64,000 bases of DNA from NCBI GenBank assembly GCA_026545225.1, contig CM048849.1, positions 13,957,541 through 14,021,540 of the forward strand. The letters run 5' to 3'. Positions 55,328 through 64,000 of this stretch are shown piece by piece; position 1 is the first letter of the stretch; every line of letters starts with the position of its first letter. A program made the position numbers and the translations under genes. Source of the stretch: Cornus controversa (lineage: Eukaryota; Streptophyta; Magnoliopsida; Cornales; Cornaceae). The notes beneath the pieces were generated by a model. That model was not told the DNA's origin, did not search any database, and worked only from the letters and a program-made list of their open reading frames with translations.

Positions 55328-58092
55328 TGTAGAGACCATGCCCAATTTTGGCCGATTTTTTTTTTAATTTTTGTCATTTATTGCTTTAAATGAATTTTAA
55401 ATGATGTTTAACATGTTTTGAATGCGGGGAACATGTTTAGAGGGTTGGTATAGGGTTTTGGGAAGTTTTGGGGACTTTTGCCAAAAGTTGACTTTTTTTG
55501 AGTTTGGTCAACCTGGGGGCGTGGGCCTTGTGGGCCCAGAAATTTTAAAAGTGTCGGAATGACTTCAAAATTTGAGGATAGCTTAAATAAAATATTTGAC
55601 GCGAAACGGATTTGATTTCGTGTCAATCTGAGTTACGAAACTCCGAAAATGAGCCCAAGAAGGTTTTGCAAAAAGGTGATGGCAAACTAGTAATTAAGAG
55701 GAGGTCACTTAGCTATAAATACTAAGAGAGATCAGCTCTTCTCTCATTTTTCATCCCAGCAGCCGAGAGAGAGAGATATATACGTATATACATACAAGCT
55801 TCATCTCCTCCTCTTCTTCACTAGATTTGAGGGCCTTAGAGTGGGATTTTGATTTCACCGAAGGAGGAAGAAACGATCTTCGCATCGAGGGCTCGAGATT
55901 GATCGGTTCAAAAATCATTTCGGAGGAAGTTGGGTTTTGAGAGATTGGGGAAAATCAATTGGAAGCTCTTCCAATTGAGGTAGGGGTGCTAGACTCACTT
56001 CTACTTTGATCTTGTGGTCCCTTTCTAAATATCATAAGAGATAGGTTTTGATTTCTTGAACCTAGGTCTATATATATATGTATATGTATACCATGGTGAT
56101 TTATGGATGTATAAGTGTCCAACATGTTAGTTAGGGCCTATGCATGGTATGTATGTGCAAATGTGACTATAATGCTTTTGGTGAAAAAAATGTGTTTGTT
56201 TGATGAAAACATGAAAAATATGATTTTCTAGCAAAATCCATGAGCATAGTGATTTTCATGATGTGAGTGTGATAACATTGTGACAATCTTGAGTTAGAAG
56301 GAAAATGCATTGATTTGATGAAAAATGCATGCATTGTGTGACTATGTGCATTGGTGTGATTATATGCACTATATGATGATTTTGGGGCATGAGTGTGAAA
56401 TTAAGATAAGGGGAAGGCCCCTAGGGTGAAAGACCCAAAACTTGGCCAAGAGGAGGTGCTCCCTTCGGGTTAGTAACCCGATAAAGCACAAGAAGAGTTT
56501 GGGTGCCGAAGAGACCCTTACTATTGGAGTGATGAGAAAGCCCCTTTGGATTGATTTGGTGTGAGTTATATATATATAAGTTATGACTTGTCCAATTTGA
56601 TATATATATATATACATATGTATTTGCACTTTATGTGAAGCATCATGCATGATTTGAAAAACGTGGATGTTTGGGTAAAAATGCATGAGCATGTGCATTC
56701 ATGCATGGCTTACGGGTTAGAGTGGGGACGGGTGGATCATTTCTACTGAGCCGTTGAGATGCTCACCCCTTTATACAAAACATTTTCAGATAAGGCGCCA
56801 ATGGAAGACGAAACATGATTAGCTCTATGGATATGTTGAGCTTGTTTTTGGAATTTTACTCTTTTGAGATGTAGATAAATGTCCATGCCGGCTTGTGGCA
56901 TGTAGACAAGGGTTGTGGTGTTGCCTTTACATTTGTATCTTCTTATGTATGTGAAATCCAAATGTAAGTGCCACACTTGTAGGAAAGTGATTTTTTGAGA
57001 AATGTATGTATAATGGCTTCTTTCAATTGAGACTTGTTGAATGTATGCAAAAAGGGTCATTTGAATTCTTGTATATATGGTTCCATGGATTATGTATGGA
57101 TTCGGAATTTAAATGGATGGAAGTATTCTTTTGTCTCTTGTATCTTAATTTTGTGGATATGAAGGTTTAGAGTTGTGGATTTATGTGGAATCATGGTTGT
57201 AGGATCTCAATGTATAAGTTAGATTGCATGGTTGGGTTAATGAAGATCACCTTTGAAAAAAAATGAGGATGGTTTGGTTCACTTGAATTTTTTGTGCATG
57301 GTGAACTTAGGATGAATTTTCTATGATTATACAAGATTTGAGATTCAAACGTGTAGGTTGATGTGTGAGTATGATTTTATATCAATGGTAGATGAATTAT
57401 ATGAGATCTGAATGATCTAAGGTGGTTTGGTTGAGATTTGGGTTCAATTTGATCTTATATAGGTGTGTGGGAGAATTTGGGCAGTGCATTTTGATTAATC
57501 GAAATGCCCATTTCGATTAATCGAGATGCCCATCTCGATTGATCGAAATGGTTGCGAGATTTTATGAATTTTCAAGCTTAATCTCGATTAATCGAAGTCC
57601 CAATCTCGATTAATCAAAATATTGCAGGTCCAAGGTACCGAGGGGGTGTTTTCTTCGATTAAAGGGGTCAAAATCTTGATTGATCGAGATCCAATCTCGA
57701 TTGATCGAGATTACTATTCACAGCAAGGTTCAAAAATTGTCCAGACTTCGTTTTGACGTAATTTCTTCGTTTTAAATTGGAATTGAGCATGGTTTTTTTT
57801 TAAATTGGGTATTTTTGAAAGCTCTATCCAATGGTGTAGGTTTCATAATTAAATTTCATCTGTGTAAAAAGTTAAGGTCCAGAACTTAGTGGTTTATATG
57901 TATGGAACCAAAGGTGAAAATCATTTGCAAGAGCCTTTGATGATCTAATGCCATTTGAAGGGTGTGCATATAGAATGCTTCCACAATAGAAATGATTATA
58001 ATGAGATTAAGGTGTGGGAACTTGAGGTGAAATTATGGATCCACCCCTGTTTCCTTCGCTCCTAACCGGGTGTCGGAAACCGGGTCGTGACA
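55328..58092 (+). mobile_element. solo LTR nested in the previous LTR
   Basis: 2765 bp, starting TGTAGAGACC and ending GGGTCGTGACA, with a perfect 5-bp duplication GTCGG (55323-55327 and 58093-58097). The termini match those of the E4 LTR read from its other end (GGTCTCTACA...TGTCACG), so it belongs to the same broad LTR family. There is no coding capacity. A repeated CTCGATTGATCGAGAT palindromic segment lies at 57495-57720. Confidence 0.9.
57495..57720. repeat. array of TCTCGATTGATCGAGA-like palindromes
   Basis: At least eight copies of a CGATTAATCG or CGATTGATCG word occur in 225 bp, several with arms extended as AAATGCCCATTTCG or GAGATGCCCATCTCG. Confidence 0.9.
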
Positions 58093-59072
58093 GTCGGTCT
58101 CATAGAGACTACGTTGGAATAATGTGCTAAAGATTGAAGGTTACTTCTCGCTTAACTTACAAACAAGTTTTGGGTTATTTATTTACTTTACTTTAAAAAC
58201 TTAAATGACAATTAAAAAGCTGAGTTTGAGAAAAGGATAAAGTACTAGGGTTGAGACTTCACCACTAGTCTCGTAACATGCAAAAATTATAATAAACCGG
58301 TGAATTTATGCACTGTGTACTAAATAGCGCATTTGGCTTGTGGCCCACAATGTCACCGTCAAAGAAGATATATACACCTTAAAATACTATAATCCATCTT
58401 CGATACATGTAATTTTCCTACCTACCTAATTACCTAATTAACTAAGTGTAGCGAAATTGCCATATCTAAGCATGGACTATGCAAATCTAGCTATGCATGC
58501 TAAAGTGAAAACTAGTACCAAGCCATCACTTGTAGTTTTTGTGGAAATATAAGTTTTTGACGATCATGTGAAGAAAATTAAACATTCTAAGACAAGAAGA
58601 TAACTCACAACACATGAACATAATGAATTTGTAAACTTATATTGATCATAAGGCTCAAGGCAAGGTACATATACATAAAAATACATAAAAATCCCAATTC
58701 ACTACAATTAGAACATAGTTACAAGGCTAGAGTTTGTCCAAACCCTAGAGAAGGGTTAGTTGATCATGGTGGGCTGGAGGCACTCCATAGATAGAGATGA
58801 ATCCATGCTCAAAATGGCTTTCAAAGCCTTACAAAGCCCTCTTTGAAGCTTTCCCTCTCTAGAACTCTACTTTCTCTCTCTAGAATTTTGCTATATGTTC
58901 TCTATTACTAGAAAAGTGATATCTCCATCTATTACATATTTCTTACATACATATCTGAGTTTAGGCTCAAAATATCATAAAAATTTCTTGCAAGGCTTAT
59001 TCAAATCAAATCTTAACAAGTGGCCAAGTGGGGAAAATATCTTGCAAAAATATCTTTCAGTAGGAATTTGAG

Positions 59073-59100
59073 ATGCATCGAAATGGCCATTTCGATGCAT
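59073..59100. repeat. perfect 28-bp palindrome
   Basis: ATGCATCGAAATGG followed directly by its exact reverse complement CCATTTCGATGCAT. There is no spacer. Confidence 0.95.
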
Positions 59101-59382
59101 TGAAGTCTCTTTCTCTAGAATCCTTTAACCTTTCAGCTTTTCAACTCTGGTCTTGACACGCCATTCACTAATCCTCAATGTAGACATCCAACTAAGCATG
59201 CTCGAATTTAGGAATATGTTTATGGAATGCTAATAGAGTTGTCATAAGCTTAATTCTGACTTTAAACCTGAAATCATCAAAAACATGAAAATACATAAAA
59301 ATAGTACAATATGTGCATCTATGGGATTAAAATACATAAGTAAAGGAGTGAGAATGTATAATATTCAATGCTTATCAGGCAC

Positions 59383-60230
59383 TGATGGTGCTGAGCGAAT
59401 TTGTTGTCCCTAAGAGAATAAAGTGTCATCCTTGTGCCTCTTCCTTGCTTGACTATCAGAATATGGCCCTACACTTCGAGTTTGTCCCTTGGAATCCCTG
59501 ATTCTTTAAACATCCTTATCATTTTCTTTGTTTAACTATCAAATCCCTCTCAACAACTACGGCATAGATCTTTAAGTCTAAGATCGACACCTGCCTTCTT
59601 ATGGATTTCTTAAGTCTTTTCACAAACCTATTTGGCTTCTTCTCCTCATCGCCCACCATCTCTAGGGCGAAACAAGCCAATGAAGTAAACTTGGTCTTGT
59701 ACTCAATCACACTCATATCTCCTTATATGAGATCAATAAATTCTTACTTTAATCGACCTTTCACTTGTGTTGGAAAGTACTTCTTGAAAAATAACCCTTT
59801 GAACATTTTCTACTCCATTGTCTCTGTATTGCAAGTGTTCCCAACAAATTTCTACCAACAATCCGCCTTTCGCGAGAAGTGAAGTGCAACAATGTTGTCC
59901 CTTAGGACTTCATCAATCTCAAGTGCAATCAAGTGCTTTTATGCTTTATCTATCCAATTATCTGCCTCAAAAAGATCAGACCCGCTCACATATGTGGGTG
60001 GACTATACTTTTTATACTCTCTCAGTACAATCATCATCCGACTAAGGCCCGCTCTAGGTTGTACTTGTACTTTCTCTTCATGGTTTCCCGTGCGATCTAT
60101 CACAATGTCTCGAGTATTTCTCTCATGAACTGTGCCCCCTCAATTTATGCTTGTGGGACATTCGCACTTTGTCCTCGTGTATGTCTCGGTGGCATCTCGC
60201 TATATGGTAACAAGAAGACACTTAGTTACA
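59383..60230 (-). pseudogene. E5 gag N-terminal and core part
   Basis: The frame 59519-59716 reads MSVIEYKTKFTSLACFALEM, DEEKKPNRFVKRLK and YAVVVERDLIV, the gypsy gag core (M.V.EYE..F..L..FAP..V.DE..K...F..GL). Its N-terminus lies near 60200. Stops and shifts occur upstream. The core is cut at the GGCAC target site. Confidence 0.85.
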
Positions 60231-60432
60231 AAACGTATATAATCAATCAATCAACCTCAATGAGCTTACCAACATTATGCTAAGTCATTTCATAATTTAG
60301 CATACAACACCAACATGTAAGCACATAAGTATATTCCATGTAAACGTCTAGCTTTAAGTTCAAGCAAAACTTCAAGTACATATATGCATGGTTCAACCCT
60401 AACACATCGTCCAAAGGTATTCAAACTCGATT

Positions 60433-60446
60433 GCTCTGATACTAGG
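60433..60446 (-). other. E5 primer binding site
   Basis: The minus strand reads CCTAGTATCAGAGC next to the right LTR, close to the initiator-Met site TGGTATCAGAGC. Confidence 0.75.
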
Positions 60447-60447
60447 C

Positions 60448-61037
60448 TATCATGCCCCAAAATTTGAGTCACCGAAATCCCCATTCTAAGCCTGAATTTT
60501 GAGAGTGAACCCGTTCATTCAACCACATGAACTATCCTAAAAATCTTACAACCATGGAAACAATATCATACACACATATTTATATGTGCATACGCTCATT
60601 ATTATTCGACTCAGTGGGCCCCACTATGGCCATTGCATCCATCCTCATCATTTCCAATGAAAAATCAATTGAATTTTAGGCCAGCCCAGTTTCAGTCAGC
60701 TGATGGACTCCTCATTAGTCGGTTAAGAACTAGGCACATCATCGATCGGTTATTAAATTTCATCGGTCAGCTGATGGACCTCTTTCGATCAGTTGAAGAG
60801 AGTTTTTAGCTAGCCAAAATCTATTCCTGCAGAGTCTATAATTTTCATCTCTTGGGACTTTTGATGTACCGGTCGACTAAAGGACCAGACCAGGCGACCA
60901 AAAGTCCAAAAATCCTAATACTTCAGCTTTTCAAACTCCCAAAAGCTCACATGTATAAACTAAGTCATGTAAAGACTAAAACCATAATTTCTCATGCTAA
61001 GATCAATCATTCGCATACGAAATATTATAAGAGACTA
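60448..61037 (-). repeat. E5 5' LTR (right copy), interrupted
   Basis: It starts TATCATGCC (terminal TG changed) and follows the left LTR closely for about 340 bp. It then carries extra copies of the GTCGGCTGA-like words absent from the left copy, and is cut at 61037 by the next solo LTR. I do not find its continuation after 63036. Confidence 0.82.
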
Positions 61038-61679
61038 TGTCACACCCCGAATTTTCGAAGAGAAATTCAAAATGTGAAAAACAAATAAAAAAAAAAGAGA
61101 ATTCTGAAATTTTCAAACTGTTCTTTACATACACAGAATCTTGTACAACATCCTATTACATTGGAAGATAATGTTAAATACATTTCTTCCTTACAATTAT
61201 CAAAATAATACAAGTCTGTCTCACAACCTACTACAGAAAAAAATAATACCAATGGCCCCACATTGCTACCTCTTCAACCAGTACTACCATGTCCTGTAAA
61301 TTATCCTCGTGTTAACGTCCTAACTTGCAAATTCTAGGAAGGCGTGAGCTCAAAGCTCAACAAAGATATGCTGAACAATCTTTCACTGCTTCAGCAAGTT
61401 GACTTTTGCGTTATAAACACGTACAATTCGTACACATATAATGTCACAAATTAAATGGACCAATTTATCAACAAGTACACTTTTAATTGCACAAAATATT
61501 AATAAGTACAAACATACCCATCAACCATTTGTGCATATAAAATAACGCAACAAAAACACTGAACCATCAACAACCACGAAATAAATCACAACACAATTAT
61601 ACTTAACATCACATTCCACATAAAAATTTCCATACATAAATTTAAATAAAGTAATTTAAACCGACATTTTCATAATCAT

Positions 61680-61681
<2 letters not shown>

Positions 61682-61713
<32 letters not shown>
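61682..61713. repeat. (AT)n microsatellite
   Basis: About 32 bp of pure AT dinucleotides. Confidence 0.95.
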
Positions 61714-61716
<3 letters not shown>

Positions 61717-62602
61717 TACACATAATATATAAATTTTACACATAGTCAATCACGTATGCACAGATATATAATCATACGTAAATTAAATATACGCGAATAG
61801 GAGAAAAGAGCAAGTATCAACTTGCCTCGATTTTTTATCCAGAAGCCTGCGAATCCGTTGCATATGCTCCTGCAGCGGCCCAATTGGTTTTAGTCCACCG
61901 TCAAAGTTTGTCCTTTTCTTTTAAATGATATTGGGCCTATTTATAAATTTTGGCCCAATCCATTTCACCAAGCCCCAAATAAACTAACCAAATTTACTCA
62001 ATCTACTGTTTTATGGCAAAATGTAAATAACCCATTATTCCTGTCTCTGGGCTTGGCCCAATGAACTTTCATTCCAGCCTAATGCATGTAAAATGGCAGC
62101 CCATTTAAAGTCTAGCCAAGAACCACAATAACAACCCATCAACATTCAAACCCAATTTAAATCATAAATAATTATACAACCCAAGAACAAAAACCTCCTA
62201 CCATGGCACCTAAAACCATCATCACCAACTACCTTCAACTAGCTGCAGTCGTAGAACACCTATCATGTCAGACCCACAAGCTAGCATAACCCAGCTGAAC
62301 CATCACAAGCAGCAACTGCAACACTGGCACCACCACTTTCGGCACGTACCAAGAAACCCACCAGCAGTTTCATCGGACCACCATAACCATTGCCAAGCAA
62401 CCACCATGCAAACCCACTACTATGGCAGCCGCCTATACCCATACGACAACCATCACCATCTATCACCATGAGCCAAACCAACCCTCCCTCATTCGGTTTT
62501 TTTCTCTCTCTCTAGAATTATTTTATCTCACTAGCATTATTCTGCCGACACTAATATCCTCCCTTTCTTCACAAAACCTTAAACTCAAAGCGAGAGCCTC
62601 CG

Positions 62603-62605
<3 letters not shown>

Positions 62606-62656
<51 letters not shown>

Positions 62657-62676
62657 ATATATATATATATATATAT
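62606..62676. repeat. (CT)24 followed by (AT)11 microsatellites
   Basis: CT dinucleotides at 62606-62653, then AT dinucleotides at 62655-62676, inside the solo LTR. Confidence 0.95.
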
Positions 62677-63097
62677 TAGAAAAATAAATACTAAAAGAAA
62701 AAAAAAGGGAAAAATAATAATAGATATATACCTAGCCCAAACTTGAAACAATTATAATACAACCTAATCCAGCCCAAACCCAAATAATCTAACCCAAACT
62801 CTCCCTAGCCCAATCTGAAAAAGAATTTTAAAAACTAATAGAAAAGGCAAAAGTATGGTCCAACATAAAAATAAATAAAATAAAACATCCTAAAGCATTT
62901 AGTATTTAAAACACTCAATAACAATTTAAACAAGTAAAACATATAACATTTAAAACACTCAATCAACTATTTAAATAATAAGAAAAAATTCAAATTAAAA
63001 TTACGTAACCTCAAAATTACAGGGTATTACAGAATACTTATACATTCATCCTCCATAAAAACATACTTGTTCAAAGTTTAAATACACATATTCAAAT

Positions 63098-64000
63098 ACA
63101 ACAACAACTAAGCCTTTTACCAATTACTTGGGGTCGGCTACATAAATTCGATGTTTCCATTCCGCCCTATTTAAGGTCATCTCCTCAATTAATCCACATG
63201 CTATCATATCTTTCTTTACTACCTCTATCCATGTTAGCTTTGATCTTCCTTTTCCCCTACTATTGCCCTCAATTTGGACTATGTCACTTTTCCTGACCGG
63301 TGCAGTTAAAGGTCTTCTTTGCACATGTCCAAACCATCTTAACTGATTTTTCCTCACTTTATCTCCCATTGGTGCTACACCAACCATCTCCTGAATGTGT
63401 TCATTTCTAATTCTATCCTTTCTAGTCTTCCCACACATCCATCTCAACATTTGCATTTCTGCGACACTCACTTTATGCAAATGTTGTTGCCTAGCTGCCC
63501 AACATTCAATACCATAAAGTATGGCTGGTCTAATAGCTGTTTGATAAAACTCCCCTTTCAATCGTAAGGTGATACACCTATCACAAATATATTAGATGCA
63601 CCCCTCCATTTAACCCATCCTACCTTGATTCTATGATTAATGTCATATTCAATTTCTCCCTCATTTTGAATAACTGAGCCTAGATAGCGAAAATGTTCAC
63701 TTTTTTGTACCTCTTGATTTTCAATCCTCACTACATCCTCATTTGTCCTTCTAGATTTACTAAGGTTACACTCCATGTATTCAGTTTTATTTTGACTTAT
63801 CTTAAACCCTTTTAGTTCTAAAGCTTCTCTCCAAACCTCCAATTTGGCATTAACTCCTTCTCTAGTCTCATCAACTAAAACAATATCATTTGCAAACAAC
63901 ATACACCATATAATATCATCTTAAATGTGTCTTGTCAACTCATCCATCACTAAAGCAAAGAGGTATGGACTTAATGGTGACCCTTGGTGTAAGCCTACAG
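63098..64000 (-). mobile_element. RTE-type LINE, 3' part (continues beyond the window)
   Basis: On the minus strand, text beginning GSPLSPYLFALVMDELTRHI enters the window at its right edge. Then come MLFANDIVLVDE (RT box, usually FADD; here Asp to Asn) and KTEYMECN with YLGSVIQNEGEI. After a frameshift near 63560 it gives TAIRPAILYGIECWA, EMQMLRWMCGKTRKDRIRNE and a C-terminus ending VADPK-stop at 63124. These are the RTE-clade blocks. A short (TTG)n-type 3' end follows at about 63098-63110, typical of RTE elements. The changed active site and frameshift make it inactive. Confidence 0.88.
63124..63902 (-). pseudogene. LINE reverse transcriptase C-terminal region
   Basis: Two open frames, 63558-63902 (114 codons) and 63124-63561 (145 codons), overlap by four bases at the frameshift. 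The enzyme would copy its RNA at a nicked target. The second frame ends at the natural stop. The FAND motif in place of FADD removes a catalytic aspartate. Confidence 0.85.

Larger units (their letters stand above)
55230..59377. mobile_element. LTR of a second type inserted in E5 gag (split by another LTR)
   Basis: It begins TGATGTGG and ends GCTTATCA, so its ends are TGAT...ATCA. It is flanked by a perfect 5-bp duplication GGCAC (55225-55229 and 59378-59382). Without the nested insert it is about 1.38 kb. On the minus strand it reads TGATGATTTCAGG-like text that recalls Athila LTRs, so it may be an Athila solo LTR, but this is tentative. It contains a perfect 28-bp palindrome at 59073-59100. 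Confidence 0.83.
50913..61037 (-). mobile_element. E5: gypsy element, degenerate and multiply interrupted
   Basis: Left LTR 50913-51645 and right LTR from 60448, with a polypurine tract at the left and an initiator-Met-type primer site at the right. Gag, protease, RT, RNase H and integrase read from right to left. A nested pair of LTRs (55230-59377) lies within gag, and a solo LTR (61038) cuts the right LTR. Without the insert the element would be about 6 kb, normal for gypsy. Coding parts contain stops and shifts, and the RT active-site aspartate is changed. Confidence 0.88.
61038..63031 (-). mobile_element. solo LTR in the E5 right LTR
   Basis: 1994 bp, starting TGTCACACCCCG and ending GGGTATTACA. 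It is flanked by GACTA (61033-61037) and GAATA (63032-63036), which differ at one base. It contains TA and CT microsatellites and no domain. Frames at 62265-62679 are low-complexity. The terminal text CTCAAAATTACAGGGTATTACA recalls the end of the E1 LTR, but the start differs. Confidence 0.78.

Noticed and set aside
62265..62679. Open frames near the CT microsatellite
   Set aside because: Low-complexity His/Pro- and Ser/Leu-rich text inside a solo LTR.

Overview
This is plant nuclear DNA, almost certainly from a dicot. It is AT-rich, has long intergenic tracts, and holds Ty1/copia, Ty3/gypsy (chromovirus-, Tat- and Athila-like), RTE-LINE, hAT- and Mutator-type sequences. I see one gene that looks intact in 64 kb: a PR-10/Bet v 1-family gene at 14848-15421, with two exons, the family's phase-1 intron in codon 62 (here with a GC-AG boundary), a TATA box and poly(A) signals. 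I cannot name the species.

Layout. 1-2050: unassigned sequence, then a copia RNase H/LTR relic holding a hAT MITE. 2266-13176: a three-level nest. A second MITE copy (8-bp TSD) is split by a complete but dead minus-strand Tekay-like chromovirus (E1, 2432-12902), which itself holds a third MITE copy (8-bp TSD). 13357-15540: a tandem duplication split by an 839-bp Mutator-type MITE (9-bp TSD), then the PR-10 gene. 15693-25102: a degenerate minus-strand Tat-like gypsy element (E2) with two RNase H domains and an antisense Plant Mobile Domain ORF that has its own TATA box. 25103-31130: an LTR fragment joined to an Athila-like gag/protease relic (E3).

31131-44602: a minus-strand gypsy derivative with only gag recognisable (E4). 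Its 3' LTR is split by another LTR-sized insert, its gag zinc-finger region is split by a solo LTR with perfect TSD, and it carries a minisatellite with four-unit higher-order structure. 44602-50912: a tRNA-like SINE with TSD, an MRS2-type magnesium-transporter pseudogene, a 1.2-kb minisatellite and LTR-like sequence. 50913-61037: a minus-strand gypsy element (E5), its gag split by one LTR that is split by another. 61038-63031: a solo LTR inside the right LTR of E5. 63098-64000: the 3' part of an RTE-type LINE on the minus strand.

The most unusual signal is a short palindromic segment inside several LTRs. Flanking sequence is recognisably related between copies, but the palindromic word differs from copy to copy (31.3-31.9, 41.1 and 57.5-57.7 kb), and similar segments occur in unrelated LTRs (51.1/60.7 and 59.1 kb). 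All calls come from reading the sequence by eye, without alignment software. Boundaries supported by TSDs are precise; others are approximate.
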